Shown: positions 32,733-42,801 of the stretch, one piece after another
Position numbering within the stretch: position 1 is the first letter of the stretch
Layout: each line of letters begins with the position of its first letter
Assembly (NCBI RefSeq): GCF_000423585.1
Contig: NZ_KE384057.1
Coordinates: 56,706 to 120,705 of the forward strand
DNA from: Salinimicrobium xinjiangense DSM 19287
GTDB taxonomy: Bacteria; Bacteroidota; Bacteroidia; Flavobacteriales; Flavobacteriaceae
Direction: 5' to 3'
DNA: 64,000 nucleotides
Notes under the pieces: generated by a model
Seen by the model: only the letters and a program-made list of their open reading frames with translations
Databases searched by the model: none
Told to the model about the DNA's origin: nothing
Position numbers and translations under genes: made by a program

Positions 32733-33551
32733 TCAGGAAACCAGGCTGCTGCTTACTACTTCCTGAATAGATATCTGTAAATTACGGGGTAGAAGATTGT
32801 CTTTTGGGACTACTGCGAGAAACCTGTCGAAGTTTGAGTCATATACATTTTTAAGCAGCGGTTTCTTCTCTCCCAAAGCTTCACAGATTTCGGTTATCAA
32901 GTCATTATGGTGTATAAGGTCATTGCTGCCAAGATGGAATACTCCCTGCCTGTTCCTGTTTATGATGTAGTGCAGTTGTTGGGTAAGTTTTGTTTCTGAT
33001 GTTGCATTGACCACCACGTTTGCGAAAACCTCAATAGCTTCATTCTCCTTTAATTGACGCTTGATCTCATTTACTCTTGGTGAATTTGCTCCATAGACCA
33101 TAGGTAACCTGGCGATCACGTATTTATTGTTTGGCAGTCGCAGTAAGGCGTTCTCAATCTTTATCTTAAATCTTCCGTAAATACTTTGAGAAAGGGTCTT
33201 GTCGTATTCGTAAGAAGGATAATTTGTAAAGGCGTCAAATACATTGGCAGAAGAAAGGAAAATAAGTTTGGTCCTTGTATTTCTCTGCAGGTAATCAATG
33301 ATCTCAAAGTGAGCGTGGATCTGGGCATCAAAATTACCTCGTAAGGCAGAAATGATGATGTTGGGCCGCAGGTTTTCCAGAAGAATACTGAGGGATTCCC
33401 GTTCTACGTCAAATTGATGGAATTTTTGATTCTTTTCGTAGAAGGGATTTTCGGTCAAATAGGTGGCATGAGTATCAAAATAGGGGTAAAGCTCTTTATA
33501 CAGGGAATTCCCGATAAAGCCGCTTCCCCCTAAGATCAAAATTCTTTTCAA
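32733..33551 (-). CDS. NAD-dependent epimerase/dehydratase family protein (RmlD-like)
   Basis: 272 aa. N-terminal ILGGSGFIGNSLYKEL is a GxxGxxG NAD(P) motif; YDKTLSQSIYGRFKIKIE holds a YxxxK catalytic pair (YGRFK). Probably a nucleotide-sugar reductase or epimerase; substrate not identifiable. 3 bp downstream of gcvT, likely same transcript. Confidence 0.82.
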   Translation of the reverse strand: MKRILILGGSGFIGNSLYKELYPYFDTHATYLTENPFYEKNQKFHQFDVERESLSILLENLRPNIIISALRGNFDAQIHAHFEIIDYLQRNTRTKLIFLSSANVFDAFTNYPSYEYDKTLSQSIYGRFKIKIENALLRLPNNKYVIARLPMVYGANSPRVNEIKRQLKENEAIEVFANVVVNATSETKLTQQLHYIINRNRQGVFHLGSNDLIHHNDLITEICEALGEKKPLLKNVYDSNFDRFLAVVPKDNLLPRNLQISIQEVVSSSLVS

Positions 33552-33554
33552 AAA

Positions 33555-34637
33555 CTATCCTTTATAAAATGGCATTTTCACCACTTTAGCAGGAAGTGCT
33601 TTCTTTCTAATTTGAATATTAATTTTACTTCCCGGTGTGGCAAACTCTGTGGTTACATATCCCATTCCGATTCCTTTTTCAAGAGAAGGGGACATGGTTC
33701 CCGAGGTTACATTGCCAATAACCTTGCCATTGTCATCAACGATCTCATAACCGTGACGGGGTATACCACGTTCCTCAAGTTCAAACCCAATCAGCTTCCG
33801 TTTAGGACCTTGTTCTTTCTCTTCTTTGAGCGCTTCAGAATTTACAAAATCCTTCGTAAACTTTGTTATCCAGCCAAGGCCTGCTTCAATAGGAGAGGTG
33901 GTATCATCAATATCATTTCCGTAGAGACAGAATCCCATTTCCAGGCGAAGTGTATCACGGGCAGCTAATCCAATAGGTTTGATCCCATAATCGGCTCCTG
34001 CTTCGAATACCCGGTCCCAGATGCGTTGGGCATCTTCATTACGGCAGTAGATCTCAAATCCGCCGCTACCGGTATAACCTGTAGCCGAAATAATCACATT
34101 TTCCACACCTGCAAAAGGAGCTACCTCAAAAGTGTAGAATTTTATTTCTGATAGATTGACTTCGGTAAGAGCTTGCATAGCTTCAGCAGCCTTTGGGCCC
34201 TGTATGGCCAGTAAAGAATATTCATCTGAAAGATCTCTCATGGTCGCGTCCATCGTGTTATGTTGAGAGATCCAGTTCCAGTCTTTTTCAATATTGGAGG
34301 CATTCACCACCAACAAATATTTCTCCTCGTTAAAGCGGTAGATAATAAGGTCATCCACAATTCCGCCGGTAGTATTCGGCATACAGCTGTATTGGGCTTT
34401 ACCATCGGTGAGTTTTGAAGCATCGTTGGAGCTTATCTTCTGAATTAATTCCAGAGCATGTTCTCCTGTAATAAGGAATTCTCCCATATGCGAAACATCA
34501 AAAACACCCACTGCTTTGCGCACAGTCTCGTGTTCGGCGTTTACACCTTCGTAGGATACAGGCATATTATATCCTGCAAAAGGAACCATTTTGGCACCAA
34601 GTTCAATATGAGTAGCAGAAAGGGCTGTACTTTTCAT
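33555..34637 (-). CDS. gcvT: Glycine cleavage system aminomethyltransferase
   Basis: 360 aa T-protein. Transfers the methylene group from the aminomethyl-lipoyl H protein to tetrahydrofolate with release of ammonia. [14 protein letters not shown] near residue 45, [14 protein letters not shown], and [19 protein letters not shown] are diagnostic. gcvH and gcvP are not in the window, as usual for Flavobacteriia where the genes are scattered. Confidence 0.95.
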   Translation of the reverse strand: MKSTALSATHIELGAKMVPFAGYNMPVSYEGVNAEHETVRKAVGVFDVSHMGEFLITGEHALELIQKISSNDASKLTDGKAQYSCMPNTTGGIVDDLIIYRFNEEKYLLVVNASNIEKDWNWISQHNTMDATMRDLSDEYSLLAIQGPKAAEAMQALTEVNLSEIKFYTFEVAPFAGVENVIISATGYTGSGGFEIYCRNEDAQRIWDRVFEAGADYGIKPIGLAARDTLRLEMGFCLYGNDIDDTTSPIEAGLGWITKFTKDFVNSEALKEEKEQGPKRKLIGFELEERGIPRHGYEIVDDNGKVIGNVTSGTMSPSLEKGIGMGYVTTEFATPGSKINIQIRKKALPAKVVKMPFYKG

Positions 34638-34654
34638 AAAAAAATAAATTTTGG

Positions 34655-34662
34655 CAAATTTA
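34655..34662 (-). promoter_or_regulatory. -7 promoter box of gcvT
   Basis: Minus-strand TAAATTTG (TAnnTTTG), 17 bp upstream of the gcvT ATG. Confidence 0.6.
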
Positions 34663-34745
34663 TTAATTTCAGAAAGGAATGCATGTTTTAAAAGATATTT
34701 TTAAATAGAAATATCCTTCATCACGAATGGGCAATCAGGAAATTC

Positions 34746-34753
34746 TATATTTG
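34746..34753 (+). promoter_or_regulatory. -7 promoter box of the nnr-hutH operon
   Basis: TATATTTG, 17 bp upstream of the ATG at 34771. Confidence 0.6.
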
Positions 34754-34770
34754 TATCAAATGACCAGCCT

Positions 34771-36297
34771 ATGAAGATCCTTAGCGCAAAACAAATTAAG
34801 GAAGCCGATAAGATTAGCCTTGAAAAACAGGACATAAGTTCCACAGAGCTTATGGAGAGAGCTGCGTCGCTGGTATTTGAGGAGATCCATAAAAGACTTG
34901 AGGGAGCGCAGATCCCGGTAAAGATCTTCTGCGGAATAGGGAATAATGGAGGTGACGGACTGGTTATTGGCAGGCAATTATTAGAAGCCGGGTATGAGGT
35001 CACAATTTATGTAGTTAACTACAGTGATCAACGCTCAAAGGACTTTCTTGTTAATTATGACCGGATTAAAAATCTTACCACAAAATGGCCGGTCCTGTTG
35101 AAATCTGAAGCCGATTTTCCAGAGATCAGTTATGGAGATTTTGTGGTGGATGCGATCTTTGGTGTAGGTCTTAACAGGCCGCTGGTAGACTGGGTGGCAA
35201 ATCTGGTGAAACATATAAATAAATCGGGCGCTTTTGTTCTGTCAATAGATCTGCCATCGGGTTTAATGGCTGATGCTCCTGTTGAGGATAAGGAAAGCAT
35301 TGTAAAAGCTAATTATACGATCACATTTCAGGCACCAAAACTTGCCTTTTATCTTCCTGAAACTGCCGGTTTTGTTGGCGATCTTCAGATCCTGGATATA
35401 GGCTTGGACAAGGAATACCTGCAGCAGGCTCCTGCTGTTGCAAACCTTATTTCCAGGCCCGAAGCCAAGGCCTTATATAAACCGCGTCAGCGTTTTACTC
35501 ATAAAGGTACTTATGGTCATGCCTTAATTATTGGAGGAAGTTATGGAAAGATAGGTAGCGTTTGTCTTACTGCAACAGGCGCCTTGAGAGCGGGAGCCGG
35601 ATTGGTGACTATCTATGCCCCAAAATGCGGTTATGAAATCCTGCAAACAACGCTGCCCGAAGCTATGGTGATCACAGATCCACATATGGAAATCCTTACA
35701 AATATCGAATATGACATTGATCCCGATGTTATTGGATTGGGAGTAGGAATAGGGACGAAGGAGGAAACGATTGAAGCCATGAAAAACCTGCTAAAAGGCA
35801 ATAAAAAACCAATGGTCATTGATGCTGATGGCTTGAATATATTATCCAAAAATGCAGATTTGTTAAATATTTTACCGGAAGGCACAATACTCACGCCTCA
35901 TCCAAAAGAACTGGAGCGACTTATAGGAGCCTGGAAAAATGATTTCGAGAAGTTGGAAAAGGTAAAGAGGCTTGCGGCTAAACATGAATTTATTATACTC
36001 ATAAAAGGAACTTACACCTTTACCGTTACACCAGATGACCTTTTTATCAATACAACAGGCAATCCCGGGATGGCTACTGCCGGTAGTGGCGATGTGCTCA
36101 CCGGAATTTTAACAGCCCTCATTGGGCAGGGTTATGAACCTTTACGGGCGACCATACTGGGAGTTTATCTTCATGGAAAGGCAGGTGACATTGCAGCTGA
36201 AAAATTGAGTTATGAGGGAGTGGTAGCAGGAGATATTGCCCGTCACACAGGAGCTGCAATTTTTGATCTTTTTGAAACACAACTAAATAATACATGA
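34771..36297 (+). CDS. nnr: Bifunctional NAD(P)H-hydrate epimerase / ADP-dependent dehydratase
   Basis: 508 aa, repairs hydrated NAD(P)H. N-terminal NnrE domain (about 1-215) with CGIGNNGGDGLVIGRQL; C-terminal NnrD domain (about 225-505) with HKGTYGHALIIGGSYGKIG, VIDADGLNIL and GNPGMATAGSGDVLTGI, the ribokinase-like ADP/ATP site. Fusion is the common bacterial form. Its TGA overlaps the hutH ATG by 4 bp (ATGA). Confidence 0.94.
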   Translation: MKILSAKQIKEADKISLEKQDISSTELMERAASLVFEEIHKRLEGAQIPVKIFCGIGNNGGDGLVIGRQLLEAGYEVTIYVVNYSDQRSKDFLVNYDRIKNLTTKWPVLLKSEADFPEISYGDFVVDAIFGVGLNRPLVDWVANLVKHINKSGAFVLSIDLPSGLMADAPVEDKESIVKANYTITFQAPKLAFYLPETAGFVGDLQILDIGLDKEYLQQAPAVANLISRPEAKALYKPRQRFTHKGTYGHALIIGGSYGKIGSVCLTATGALRAGAGLVTIYAPKCGYEILQTTLPEAMVITDPHMEILTNIEYDIDPDVIGLGVGIGTKEETIEAMKNLLKGNKKPMVIDADGLNILSKNADLLNILPEGTILTPHPKELERLIGAWKNDFEKLEKVKRLAAKHEFIILIKGTYTFTVTPDDLFINTTGNPGMATAGSGDVLTGILTALIGQGYEPLRATILGVYLHGKAGDIAAEKLSYEGVVAGDIARHTGAAIFDLFETQLNNT

Positions 36298-37799
36298 GAG
36301 ACCATCATTATATAAGTTCTTCTGTCCTTGACCTGGAAGAAATAAGGGAGATCGTTGAAGATAAAAAACTTCTTGCTTTAAGTGAGGAAGCTATTTATAA
36401 TATTGAAAAGTCCAGAAAATATCTGAATGCTAAAATGAAGGAGAACAAAACCCCAATTTATGGGATCAATACCGGTTTTGGTTCTCTTTGTAACGTAAAA
36501 ATTTCTTCAGATAATCTCACCCGGCTTCAGGAGAACCTCGTGATGTCCCATGCCTGTGGTACAGGGGAGATGGTATCAGAATCTATAGTAAAGCTAATGC
36601 TTCTCCTTAAGATTCAATCCTTAAGCTACGGGCATTCCGGAGTGTCTTTAGATACTGTAACAAGACTTATAGACTTCTATAATAATGATATCCTGCCGGT
36701 AATTTATTCTCAGGGTTCTCTGGGCGCATCGGGAGATTTGGCTCCCCTGGCTCATTTAGCTCTTCCATTAATTGGTAAGGGAGAGGTAATGCTGGAGGGG
36801 AAGATCACTGCTTCTGAAGAAATGCTGAAGAAATTCGGCTGGAAACCACTTAACCTGCAATCTAAAGAAGGACTGGCATTGCTCAATGGAACCCAATTCA
36901 TGAGTGCTCATGCTGTGGAAGCTACTTTACGATCAATTAGACTTTCCATGTGGGCCGATGTGATTGGAGCCCTGTCTGTTGATGCTTACGACTGTAATAT
37001 TTCTCCTTTTAATGAGCTGGTACAGCTGGTTCGGCCTCACAGAGGGCAGATAAAAACGGCAGAAAGGATTAGAAAGATACTGGCAGGAAGTGAAATTGCC
37101 GGACAAGTAAAGCATAATGTGCAGGATCCATATTCCTTCAGGTGTATTCCGCAGGTACATGGAGCCAGTAAAGATACGTTGGAATTTGTCTACAAGTGCT
37201 TCAAGACCGAAATCAATTCAGTCACAGATAATCCAAATATCTTTGTTGATGCTGATAAGATTATATCCGGAGGGAATTTTCACGGACAACCTCTCGCTCT
37301 TGCCCTGGATTATTTAGCCATTGCGATGGCCGAATTGGGTAACATTTCAGAAAGAAGGGTCTACCAGCTGGTTTCTGGTTTGAGAGGCCCTGCCTTTCTA
37401 GTGGATGCGCCCGGGCTCAACAGCGGATTCATGATTCCGCAGTACACCGCAGCCAGCATAGTAAGCCAGAACAAACAGTTATGCAGTCCCGCGAGTGTGG
37501 ATTCTATCGTATCATCTAATGGGCAGGAGGACCATGTTAGCATGGGTGCCAATGCAGCCACAAAAGCAATTAAAGTTGTAGAGAATGTTTCGACTATTCT
37601 TGCTATCGAATTGTTCAACGCTTCCCAGGCGCTGTCCTATAGAAAACCATATAAAACTTCCCCGATACTGCAGAAACTTATCCAGGAATTCAGGAAAGAA
37701 GTTCCCTTGGTAAAGGAGGATGTGGTTATGGCTCCGTTTATTCAAAAAGCTAAGGTCTTTCTTGAAAATTATCCGCTAAAAGAATTTTCCTTTGAGTAA
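36294..37799 (+). CDS. hutH: Histidine ammonia-lyase family protein
   Basis: 501 aa. The MIO cofactor forms from Ala145-Ser146-Gly147 in GSLGASGDLAP. The selectivity position reads Ser-His (MSHACGTG), as in histidine rather than tyrosine or phenylalanine ammonia-lyases, and SNGQEDHVSMGAN carries the conserved Glu. So deamination of histidine to urocanate is most likely. However no hutU, hutI or formiminoglutamate gene is nearby; instead it is translationally coupled to nnr. The 3' end overlaps the convergent STAS-like gene by 31 bp. Confidence 0.85.
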   Translation: MRDHHYISSSVLDLEEIREIVEDKKLLALSEEAIYNIEKSRKYLNAKMKENKTPIYGINTGFGSLCNVKISSDNLTRLQENLVMSHACGTGEMVSESIVKLMLLLKIQSLSYGHSGVSLDTVTRLIDFYNNDILPVIYSQGSLGASGDLAPLAHLALPLIGKGEVMLEGKITASEEMLKKFGWKPLNLQSKEGLALLNGTQFMSAHAVEATLRSIRLSMWADVIGALSVDAYDCNISPFNELVQLVRPHRGQIKTAERIRKILAGSEIAGQVKHNVQDPYSFRCIPQVHGASKDTLEFVYKCFKTEINSVTDNPNIFVDADKIISGGNFHGQPLALALDYLAIAMAELGNISERRVYQLVSGLRGPAFLVDAPGLNSGFMIPQYTAASIVSQNKQLCSPASVDSIVSSNGQEDHVSMGANAATKAIKVVENVSTILAIELFNASQALSYRKPYKTSPILQKLIQEFRKEVPLVKEDVVMAPFIQKAKVFLENYPLKEFSFE

Positions 37800-38170
37800 G
37801 AGCTAAGTACCTCTTTCATCCACAACTGTGCTTCCTCCAGGGAGCTGAAGATCTGGAATGAATTTTTATTGGTATAGAATTGCTGCTCAAGACGTGCACT
37901 TTCGCGGACCATCGGGTTCTGTGATACCACTGCAATGGCTTTAAGTTGAGGATGCTCTGCAGATTCCCGGTAAACCATTGGATTAACTGCATAAGAATTA
38001 ATTCTGTTGGAAATATAGCCAAATATCTCTTTGCCAAAGCTTTCACAACCTATTTGTAAGATCCTTCTATTGGTTTCAACATCAAGAAGAGCACCTTCAT
38101 TCATCTCATTCACCAATACTTTATCCTGCACCCAGATTACACCGCAGTCCAGTTCAATTTTCTTATTCAT
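37769..38170 (-). CDS. Conserved STAS/SpoIIAA-like protein, paralog of 9134-9532
   Basis: 133 aa from ATG 38170 (the frame is open to 38206). Core motif FGYISNRINSYAVNPMVY aligns with the 132-aa protein at 9.1 kb, as do the VVS strand and the C-terminal SLEEAQLWMKEV helix. Soluble, no signal, function unknown. Both paralogs sit convergent to another gene and overlap its 3' end. Confidence 0.7.
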   Translation of the reverse strand: MNKKIELDCGVIWVQDKVLVNEMNEGALLDVETNRRILQIGCESFGKEIFGYISNRINSYAVNPMVYRESAEHPQLKAIAVVSQNPMVRESARLEQQFYTNKNSFQIFSSLEEAQLWMKEVLSSYSKENSFSG

Positions 38171-38250
38171 TATTGTAGGGAAATATTGAGTGTGAAAATA
38201 GTTCATTTTTTCGGATTTAAAGTAGCTTTCCTTTTAGTTCGCATCAAAAA

Positions 38251-38289
38251 AAATACCCTTTCAAAAATGTCATTTTTGAAAGGGTATTT
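38251..38289. terminator. Long-stem terminator after fumC
   Basis: A 19-bp perfect stem (AAATACCCTTTCAAAAATG and its complement) with a 1-nt apex, T-rich on both outer sides. It lies 20 bp downstream of the fumC stop (minus strand). The core CAAAAATG-CATTTTTG recurs in other hairpins here. Confidence 0.8.
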
Positions 38290-38308
38290 TTTATTACTAA
38301 AGGATCAC

Positions 38309-39706
38309 CTATTTAAGTCCGCCTACCATATCTTTTGGTTGCACCCACTGGTCAAAATCTTCGGCTGTCACATACCCCAAATTTACGGCTTCTTCCTTTA
38401 AGGTAGTCCCGTTCTTATGGGCGGTATTGGCTATTTCGGCTGCTTTGTAATATCCGATCTTTGGATTAAGTGCGGTTACAAGCATCAGGGAATTATTCAG
38501 TAATTCCTGAATTCTCTCATAGTTTGGTTCAATTCCTATCGCACAATGTTCATCAAAGGAGGTACATGCATCTCCTAACAACTGCGCACTCTGCAGAATG
38601 TTGGCAGCCATTACCGGTTTGAAAACATTAAGTTCAAAATGCCCCTGCATTCCACCAACATTAATGGTCACATCATTTCCTATTACCTGGGAACAAACCA
38701 TGGTTAAGGCTTCCACCTGAGTTGGATTTACCTTACCGGGCATGATGGATGATCCGGGTTCATTTGCAGGGATAAGGATCTCACCAATTCCGCTACGTGG
38801 CCCTGAAGCAAGCATCCTAATGTCATTGGCGATCTTGTTAAGAGAAACAGCCAGGGTCTTTAATGCTCCGCTTGTTTCCACAAAAGCATCATGTGCAGCA
38901 AGTGATTCGAATTTGTTGGGAGCCGAAATAAAAGGCAATTCGGTGAATTTCGCAATGAACTCGGCAACCCTTTTTGAATAGCCCTTAGGTGTATTTAACC
39001 CGGTTCCTACTGCGGTTCCTCCCAATGCCAGCTCAGAAAGGTGAGGCAGTGTATTTTCTAAAGCAGCCAGACCATGGTCCAGTTGAGAAACATATCCGCT
39101 GAATTCCTGACCCAGGGTGAGGGGAGTGGCATCCATGAAATGGGTGCGTCCAATTTTCACAACATCCTTAAATTCTTCCGATTTTTTCTTAAGCGTATTT
39201 CTTAGTCTTTTAACTCCCGGAATAGTCACCTTAACGATCTTGTTATAAACCGCGATGTGCATCCCTGTGGGGAAGGTGTCATTGGAAGACTGAGATTTAT
39301 TTACATCATCATTGGGAGACAATACTTTTTCACCTTCTCCAATAGTTTTTCCCGCAAGTTGCTGTGCGCGGTTTGCAATGACCTCATTCACGTTCATGTT
39401 ACTTTGAGTGCCGCTTCCTGTTTGCCAGATTACCAGGGGAAATTCTTCGTCGTGCTTGCCCTCAAGGATTTCATCACAGACCTTCGCAATTAGATCTCTC
39501 TTATCTACTGATAGTACTCCCAGTTCACAGTTGGTAAAAGCTGCTGCTTTTTTAAGGTAGGCAAAGCCATAGATTATTTCCAGAGGCATGCTGCCCGGGG
39601 CACCTATTTTAAAGTTGTTTCTGGATCGCTCGGTCTGCGCTCCCCATAACTTATCTGAAGGGACTTTTACTTCCCCCATTGTATCTTTTTCTATTCTGTA
39701 GTCCAT
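38309..39706 (-). CDS. fumC: Class II fumarate hydratase
   Basis: 465 aa TCA-cycle enzyme, fumarate + water to malate. Signature [13 protein letters not shown] is the fumarase/aspartase loop; [15 protein letters not shown] and [17 protein letters not shown] are the other substrate-binding segments. Start ATG 39706; a longer frame begins with a TTG at 39727 that is part of the -7 box. Confidence 0.96.
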   Translation of the reverse strand: MDYRIEKDTMGEVKVPSDKLWGAQTERSRNNFKIGAPGSMPLEIIYGFAYLKKAAAFTNCELGVLSVDKRDLIAKVCDEILEGKHDEEFPLVIWQTGSGTQSNMNVNEVIANRAQQLAGKTIGEGEKVLSPNDDVNKSQSSNDTFPTGMHIAVYNKIVKVTIPGVKRLRNTLKKKSEEFKDVVKIGRTHFMDATPLTLGQEFSGYVSQLDHGLAALENTLPHLSELALGGTAVGTGLNTPKGYSKRVAEFIAKFTELPFISAPNKFESLAAHDAFVETSGALKTLAVSLNKIANDIRMLASGPRSGIGEILIPANEPGSSIMPGKVNPTQVEALTMVCSQVIGNDVTINVGGMQGHFELNVFKPVMAANILQSAQLLGDACTSFDEHCAIGIEPNYERIQELLNNSLMLVTALNPKIGYYKAAEIANTAHKNGTTLKEEAVNLGYVTAEDFDQWVQPKDMVGGLK

Positions 39707-39724
39707 AATGGGATTGATTTGATA

Positions 39725-39732
39725 CAAATTTA
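39725..39732 (-). promoter_or_regulatory. -7 promoter box of fumC
   Basis: Minus-strand TAAATTTG, 18 bp upstream of the ATG at 39706. Confidence 0.6.
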
Positions 39733-39841
39733 CATTATACCAAAAATTTTAGGGCTTAAATTCTGACAAAATTCGGAAGAATCGATAAATTTTTCTATTG
39801 AGGAAATGTCTTTTGTTCTTCAGAAAAATAAAATAAAAACT

Positions 39842-39873
39842 TTTGCGATAAGATAAGAGAGTTAGTATCTTTG
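39842..39873 (+). promoter_or_regulatory. Promoter of the 57-aa membrane protein gene (-33 and -7)
   Basis: TTTG at 39842-39845, 20-bp spacer, TATCTTTG at 39866-39873: the most complete Bacteroidota-type promoter (TTTG-N19/20-TAnnTTTG) seen in the window. Confidence 0.7.
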
Positions 39874-39898
39874 GCACAGATTCAATAAAATAGGAGAC

Positions 39899-40072
39899 AT
39901 GTTTGAATTTGATCAATATCTTGGCTTTTTAGCTTTCATCATTATATTACTTATCGGATTCTGGGTAATGCTATTTCTTACTGCAATCATTCCTTACTGG
40001 ATTGGAGGAGCAGTTAAGGAAATGCTGGATGAAAGAAAAGAAAAGAAACGCCAGGAGAGAGAAAAAGCATAA
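39899..40072 (+). CDS. 57-aa small membrane protein
   Basis: Shorter than the usual ORF cut-off. Begins MFEFDQYLGFLAFIIILL; one long or two short membrane helices (about 8-36, broken by PYWIGG), then a highly charged coiled tail rich in Lys, Arg and Glu (KEMLDERKEKKRQEREKA). It has a complete promoter, AGGAGA before the ATG, and its own terminator, so it is a real single-gene unit. Function unknown. Confidence 0.8.
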   Translation: MFEFDQYLGFLAFIIILLIGFWVMLFLTAIIPYWIGGAVKEMLDERKEKKRQEREKA

Positions 40073-40100
40073 AGGACTTCTAAAGTCCTTTTTTTTTTTG
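40071..40100 (+). terminator. Terminator of the 57-aa membrane protein gene
   Basis: Stem AAAGGACT/AGTCCTTT followed by a run of T; it begins within the stop codon. Confidence 0.85.
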
Positions 40101-40122
40101 TCCCTCATATTGGGATAATAAT

Positions 40123-40152
40123 AAAAGAAGCCGTCATTCGACGGCTTCTTTT
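40123..40152. terminator. Terminator of the TonB receptor gene
   Basis: 13-bp stem AAAAGAAGCCGTC/GACGGCTTCTTTT with loop ATTC, 24 bp after the stop codon on the minus strand. Confidence 0.85.
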
Positions 40153-40176
40153 GTGATGTGAAATTTTTACCGGTGT

Positions 40177-42708
40177 CTAAAACTCTCCTTCTTCTTCCAT
40201 TTCACCATTGTTTTCACCTCTTCTTTGTCTTTCCTGGTCACGACGTTGTTGATTGAACCTGTAGGTGAATGAGAGTGTAATACTTCTTTGTCTCCATTGA
40301 AACTCGCTTTCCCGCTCAAAAAATTCTGTAGTAGTGAATGATTCTCTTTTTCTGGAATTAAGAAGATCCCTCACATTCAAAGTCAGAGAAGCTTTTTCAT
40401 TAAAGAGTTCCTTGCTCACCGCCATATCTACGGAAAGCAGACCTTCAGTCTGAGTCTGGGCGCCTTCAGAAGCTCCTCTGTAGAAGGCATTGGTTTGCCA
40501 GTCGATTTTCCATGGCAGAGTGACCTTGGAACTAAATCTTCCAAAATAGCTGGTGTTTTTTGCACTATAGTCTACCCCGTTATAATCACCTTCTGTGTCA
40601 AACTGGAAGAAGTTGAAACTTCCGTTAAGACGCAGCCAGCGTGCAGGATTGTAAAGTAAACCTGCTTCGGCACCAATTCGTGTATTAGTGGCAAGGTTGA
40701 TTGGAATTGTTCTTATCACCTGTGTGCCATCTGCAGCAGTGGTTCCCTGCTCAACTCTTTCAAAGGAATCGGTTTCATGCTGGTAATAAACTGAGGAGGT
40801 AAGTGTAAGTTTATCCCATCTTTTTAAATATCCCAGATCAAAGGCGTTGGAAAAAGCCGGCTCCAGGTTAGGATTTCCCTGAAAAATATTGGTACGACTT
40901 GAGCGTGAAGGAAAAGGATTTATGAACCAGCCACGAGGTCTGTTGATCCTTCTGTTATATCCCAAAGTGATATTTTCCATCTCTCCCAATTCATAAATAA
41001 GGTTTACAGTTGGAAAAAGACCAAGGTAATTGTTGTCAAAACTTGTCTCGATAGGAATACCAAATTCCTCTTCCAGTTCTGCGTCTGTAAGGTCTGATTC
41101 AATTTCCCCCTTTAGCTGAGTATTTTCAAGTCTTAACCCAAGAAGAAATGAGAACTCGCCAAACCTGTTTCCATATTGGGAATAGATAGAGTTGACATTT
41201 TCAATATACGTGAACTCATTTGAAAGTGGTGATTGCAGCATGTTTTGGGAATTTCTTTCTTGCAGGAACAACTGATAGTCTGTCACCTGTTCTTCAAAAT
41301 TTCCACGGTATCCTGCTTCAAACTGAGCATCTTCGCCTATTGGTCGAACATAATCTACCTGTGCCAGATATTCTGTCTGATTTTCTTCAGTAAAGGTTCG
41401 TTCCCTCGGAAAAAACGGATTTTCTCCGGCAAGATCTACTTCAATAGTTTCGTTGATATTTCCGTTCTGAGTTTCAAAATCTCTTTCGTACTGCAGGTCG
41501 GCCGTTAACTGATGTCCGCTGTTGTCGAATTTGTTGATATAATTAAGAGAGAGTTGATAGCTGTTGTCTTCTTCCGTTTCTTTCTCCCGGCGGACACTTT
41601 CTAAAGTTGAAATTCCATCAGAAAACATCCTGCTGTTGTTGGTCGTAAGGTCTTCATCCTCCCCATACCTGTAGAATCCTGTTGCCGTTATTGAAGACAT
41701 GTCGGTGATGAAGTATTCGAAACCAAGGCTGGTGTTGAAGTTTCGGTTAAGACGGTTTATATTACGTTCTTCAATAATTCTGTCATATAATGGATCAACA
41801 AGTTCACCGGTATCTTCATCTATAAAATCAAAATAGCGGGTATCAGAAAATGAATTTCCCGGGGCATCGAAGTAGCGAAAGCCTGTAGTATTAAAAATAT
41901 TGAATTTATCTGTCCGGAGGTTAACATTTGCAGAAAGCCCAAGTTGATCGGGGTGACCCGCCCTGGCTGAGACTGACCCGTTAAAGCCAAGGGTCTTTTC
42001 TTTTCTAAGGATGATGTTCAAAATACCTGCAGTACCTTCTGCATCATACCTTGCAGAAGGAGAGGTGATCACTTCAACTCTCTCGATCGCATCTGCCGGA
42101 AGTTGAGAAAGAACATCGGTATTACCAAAACCTGCCATAGCAGATGGTTTTCCATTAATAAGGATACGAACGTTCTCATTTCCTCTAAGGCTAATTCCGC
42201 CTTCAATATCCACAGAAACTGATGGAACATTGTTCAAGGCATCGGCCACAGTACCTCCGGCAGTGGTAAGATCCTTTCCTATATTATAAATCTTTTTATC
42301 AAGCCTTACTTCTACCTGGGTTGTTTCGGCAGTTACCACTACTTCTTCCAGTTCTCCCGCGGCCATTCCAAGGGTAATGGTTCCCATGCTGAGGTCTCCG
42401 TTTATCTGGCGGTTAGGAAAGTTTTTTGGTTCAAAACTTATGAACTCTACAGTTATATTGTACGTTCCCTGAGGTACCTCAATTGAAAAATTTCCCTGCG
42501 GGTTAGTAATTCCACCGGTGATGTTCTGGGGGTCTGTAGTACTTTGGAAAGATATGGTCGCATATTCGAGAGGAGTTCCCTGCTCATCGGTCACTTTACC
42601 CGATACTAAATGCTGGTTCCTTTGTGCAAAGGCTGAAAAGGTGTTTACTAAAAGAAAAGAAATAATTAAGACACTGCTCCATAAGTGCCGGCTCATATTT
42701 GTGGTCAT
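40177..42708 (-). CDS. TonB-dependent outer membrane receptor
   Basis: 843 aa. Signal peptide ending FSAFAQ. Residues about 30-120 form a carboxypeptidase-regulatory-like beta domain (SGKVTDEQGTPLEYATI), then a TonB plug (GGTVADALNNVPSVSVDIEG, VEVITSPSARYDAEGTAGILNIILRK) and a C-terminal beta barrel of the OMP_b-brl_3 type. The Q/R/E-rich tail (QQRRDQERQRRGENN) follows the last strand. No SusD partner or sigma/anti-sigma pair is adjacent, so it is not a polysaccharide utilisation locus; the substrate is unknown. Confidence 0.9.
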   Translation of the reverse strand: MTTNMSRHLWSSVLIISFLLVNTFSAFAQRNQHLVSGKVTDEQGTPLEYATISFQSTTDPQNITGGITNPQGNFSIEVPQGTYNITVEFISFEPKNFPNRQINGDLSMGTITLGMAAGELEEVVVTAETTQVEVRLDKKIYNIGKDLTTAGGTVADALNNVPSVSVDIEGGISLRGNENVRILINGKPSAMAGFGNTDVLSQLPADAIERVEVITSPSARYDAEGTAGILNIILRKEKTLGFNGSVSARAGHPDQLGLSANVNLRTDKFNIFNTTGFRYFDAPGNSFSDTRYFDFIDEDTGELVDPLYDRIIEERNINRLNRNFNTSLGFEYFITDMSSITATGFYRYGEDEDLTTNNSRMFSDGISTLESVRREKETEEDNSYQLSLNYINKFDNSGHQLTADLQYERDFETQNGNINETIEVDLAGENPFFPRERTFTEENQTEYLAQVDYVRPIGEDAQFEAGYRGNFEEQVTDYQLFLQERNSQNMLQSPLSNEFTYIENVNSIYSQYGNRFGEFSFLLGLRLENTQLKGEIESDLTDAELEEEFGIPIETSFDNNYLGLFPTVNLIYELGEMENITLGYNRRINRPRGWFINPFPSRSSRTNIFQGNPNLEPAFSNAFDLGYLKRWDKLTLTSSVYYQHETDSFERVEQGTTAADGTQVIRTIPINLATNTRIGAEAGLLYNPARWLRLNGSFNFFQFDTEGDYNGVDYSAKNTSYFGRFSSKVTLPWKIDWQTNAFYRGASEGAQTQTEGLLSVDMAVSKELFNEKASLTLNVRDLLNSRKRESFTTTEFFERESEFQWRQRSITLSFTYRFNQQRRDQERQRRGENNGEMEEEGEF

Positions 42709-42801
42709 ACCTGATTTTTATAGTAGGACCTTCAATTCCCGAAAAGGTTTAAAGAATGAGAAAAAATTTTAAACAAAAAATGGACACCTTTTGTCACCCT
42801 G

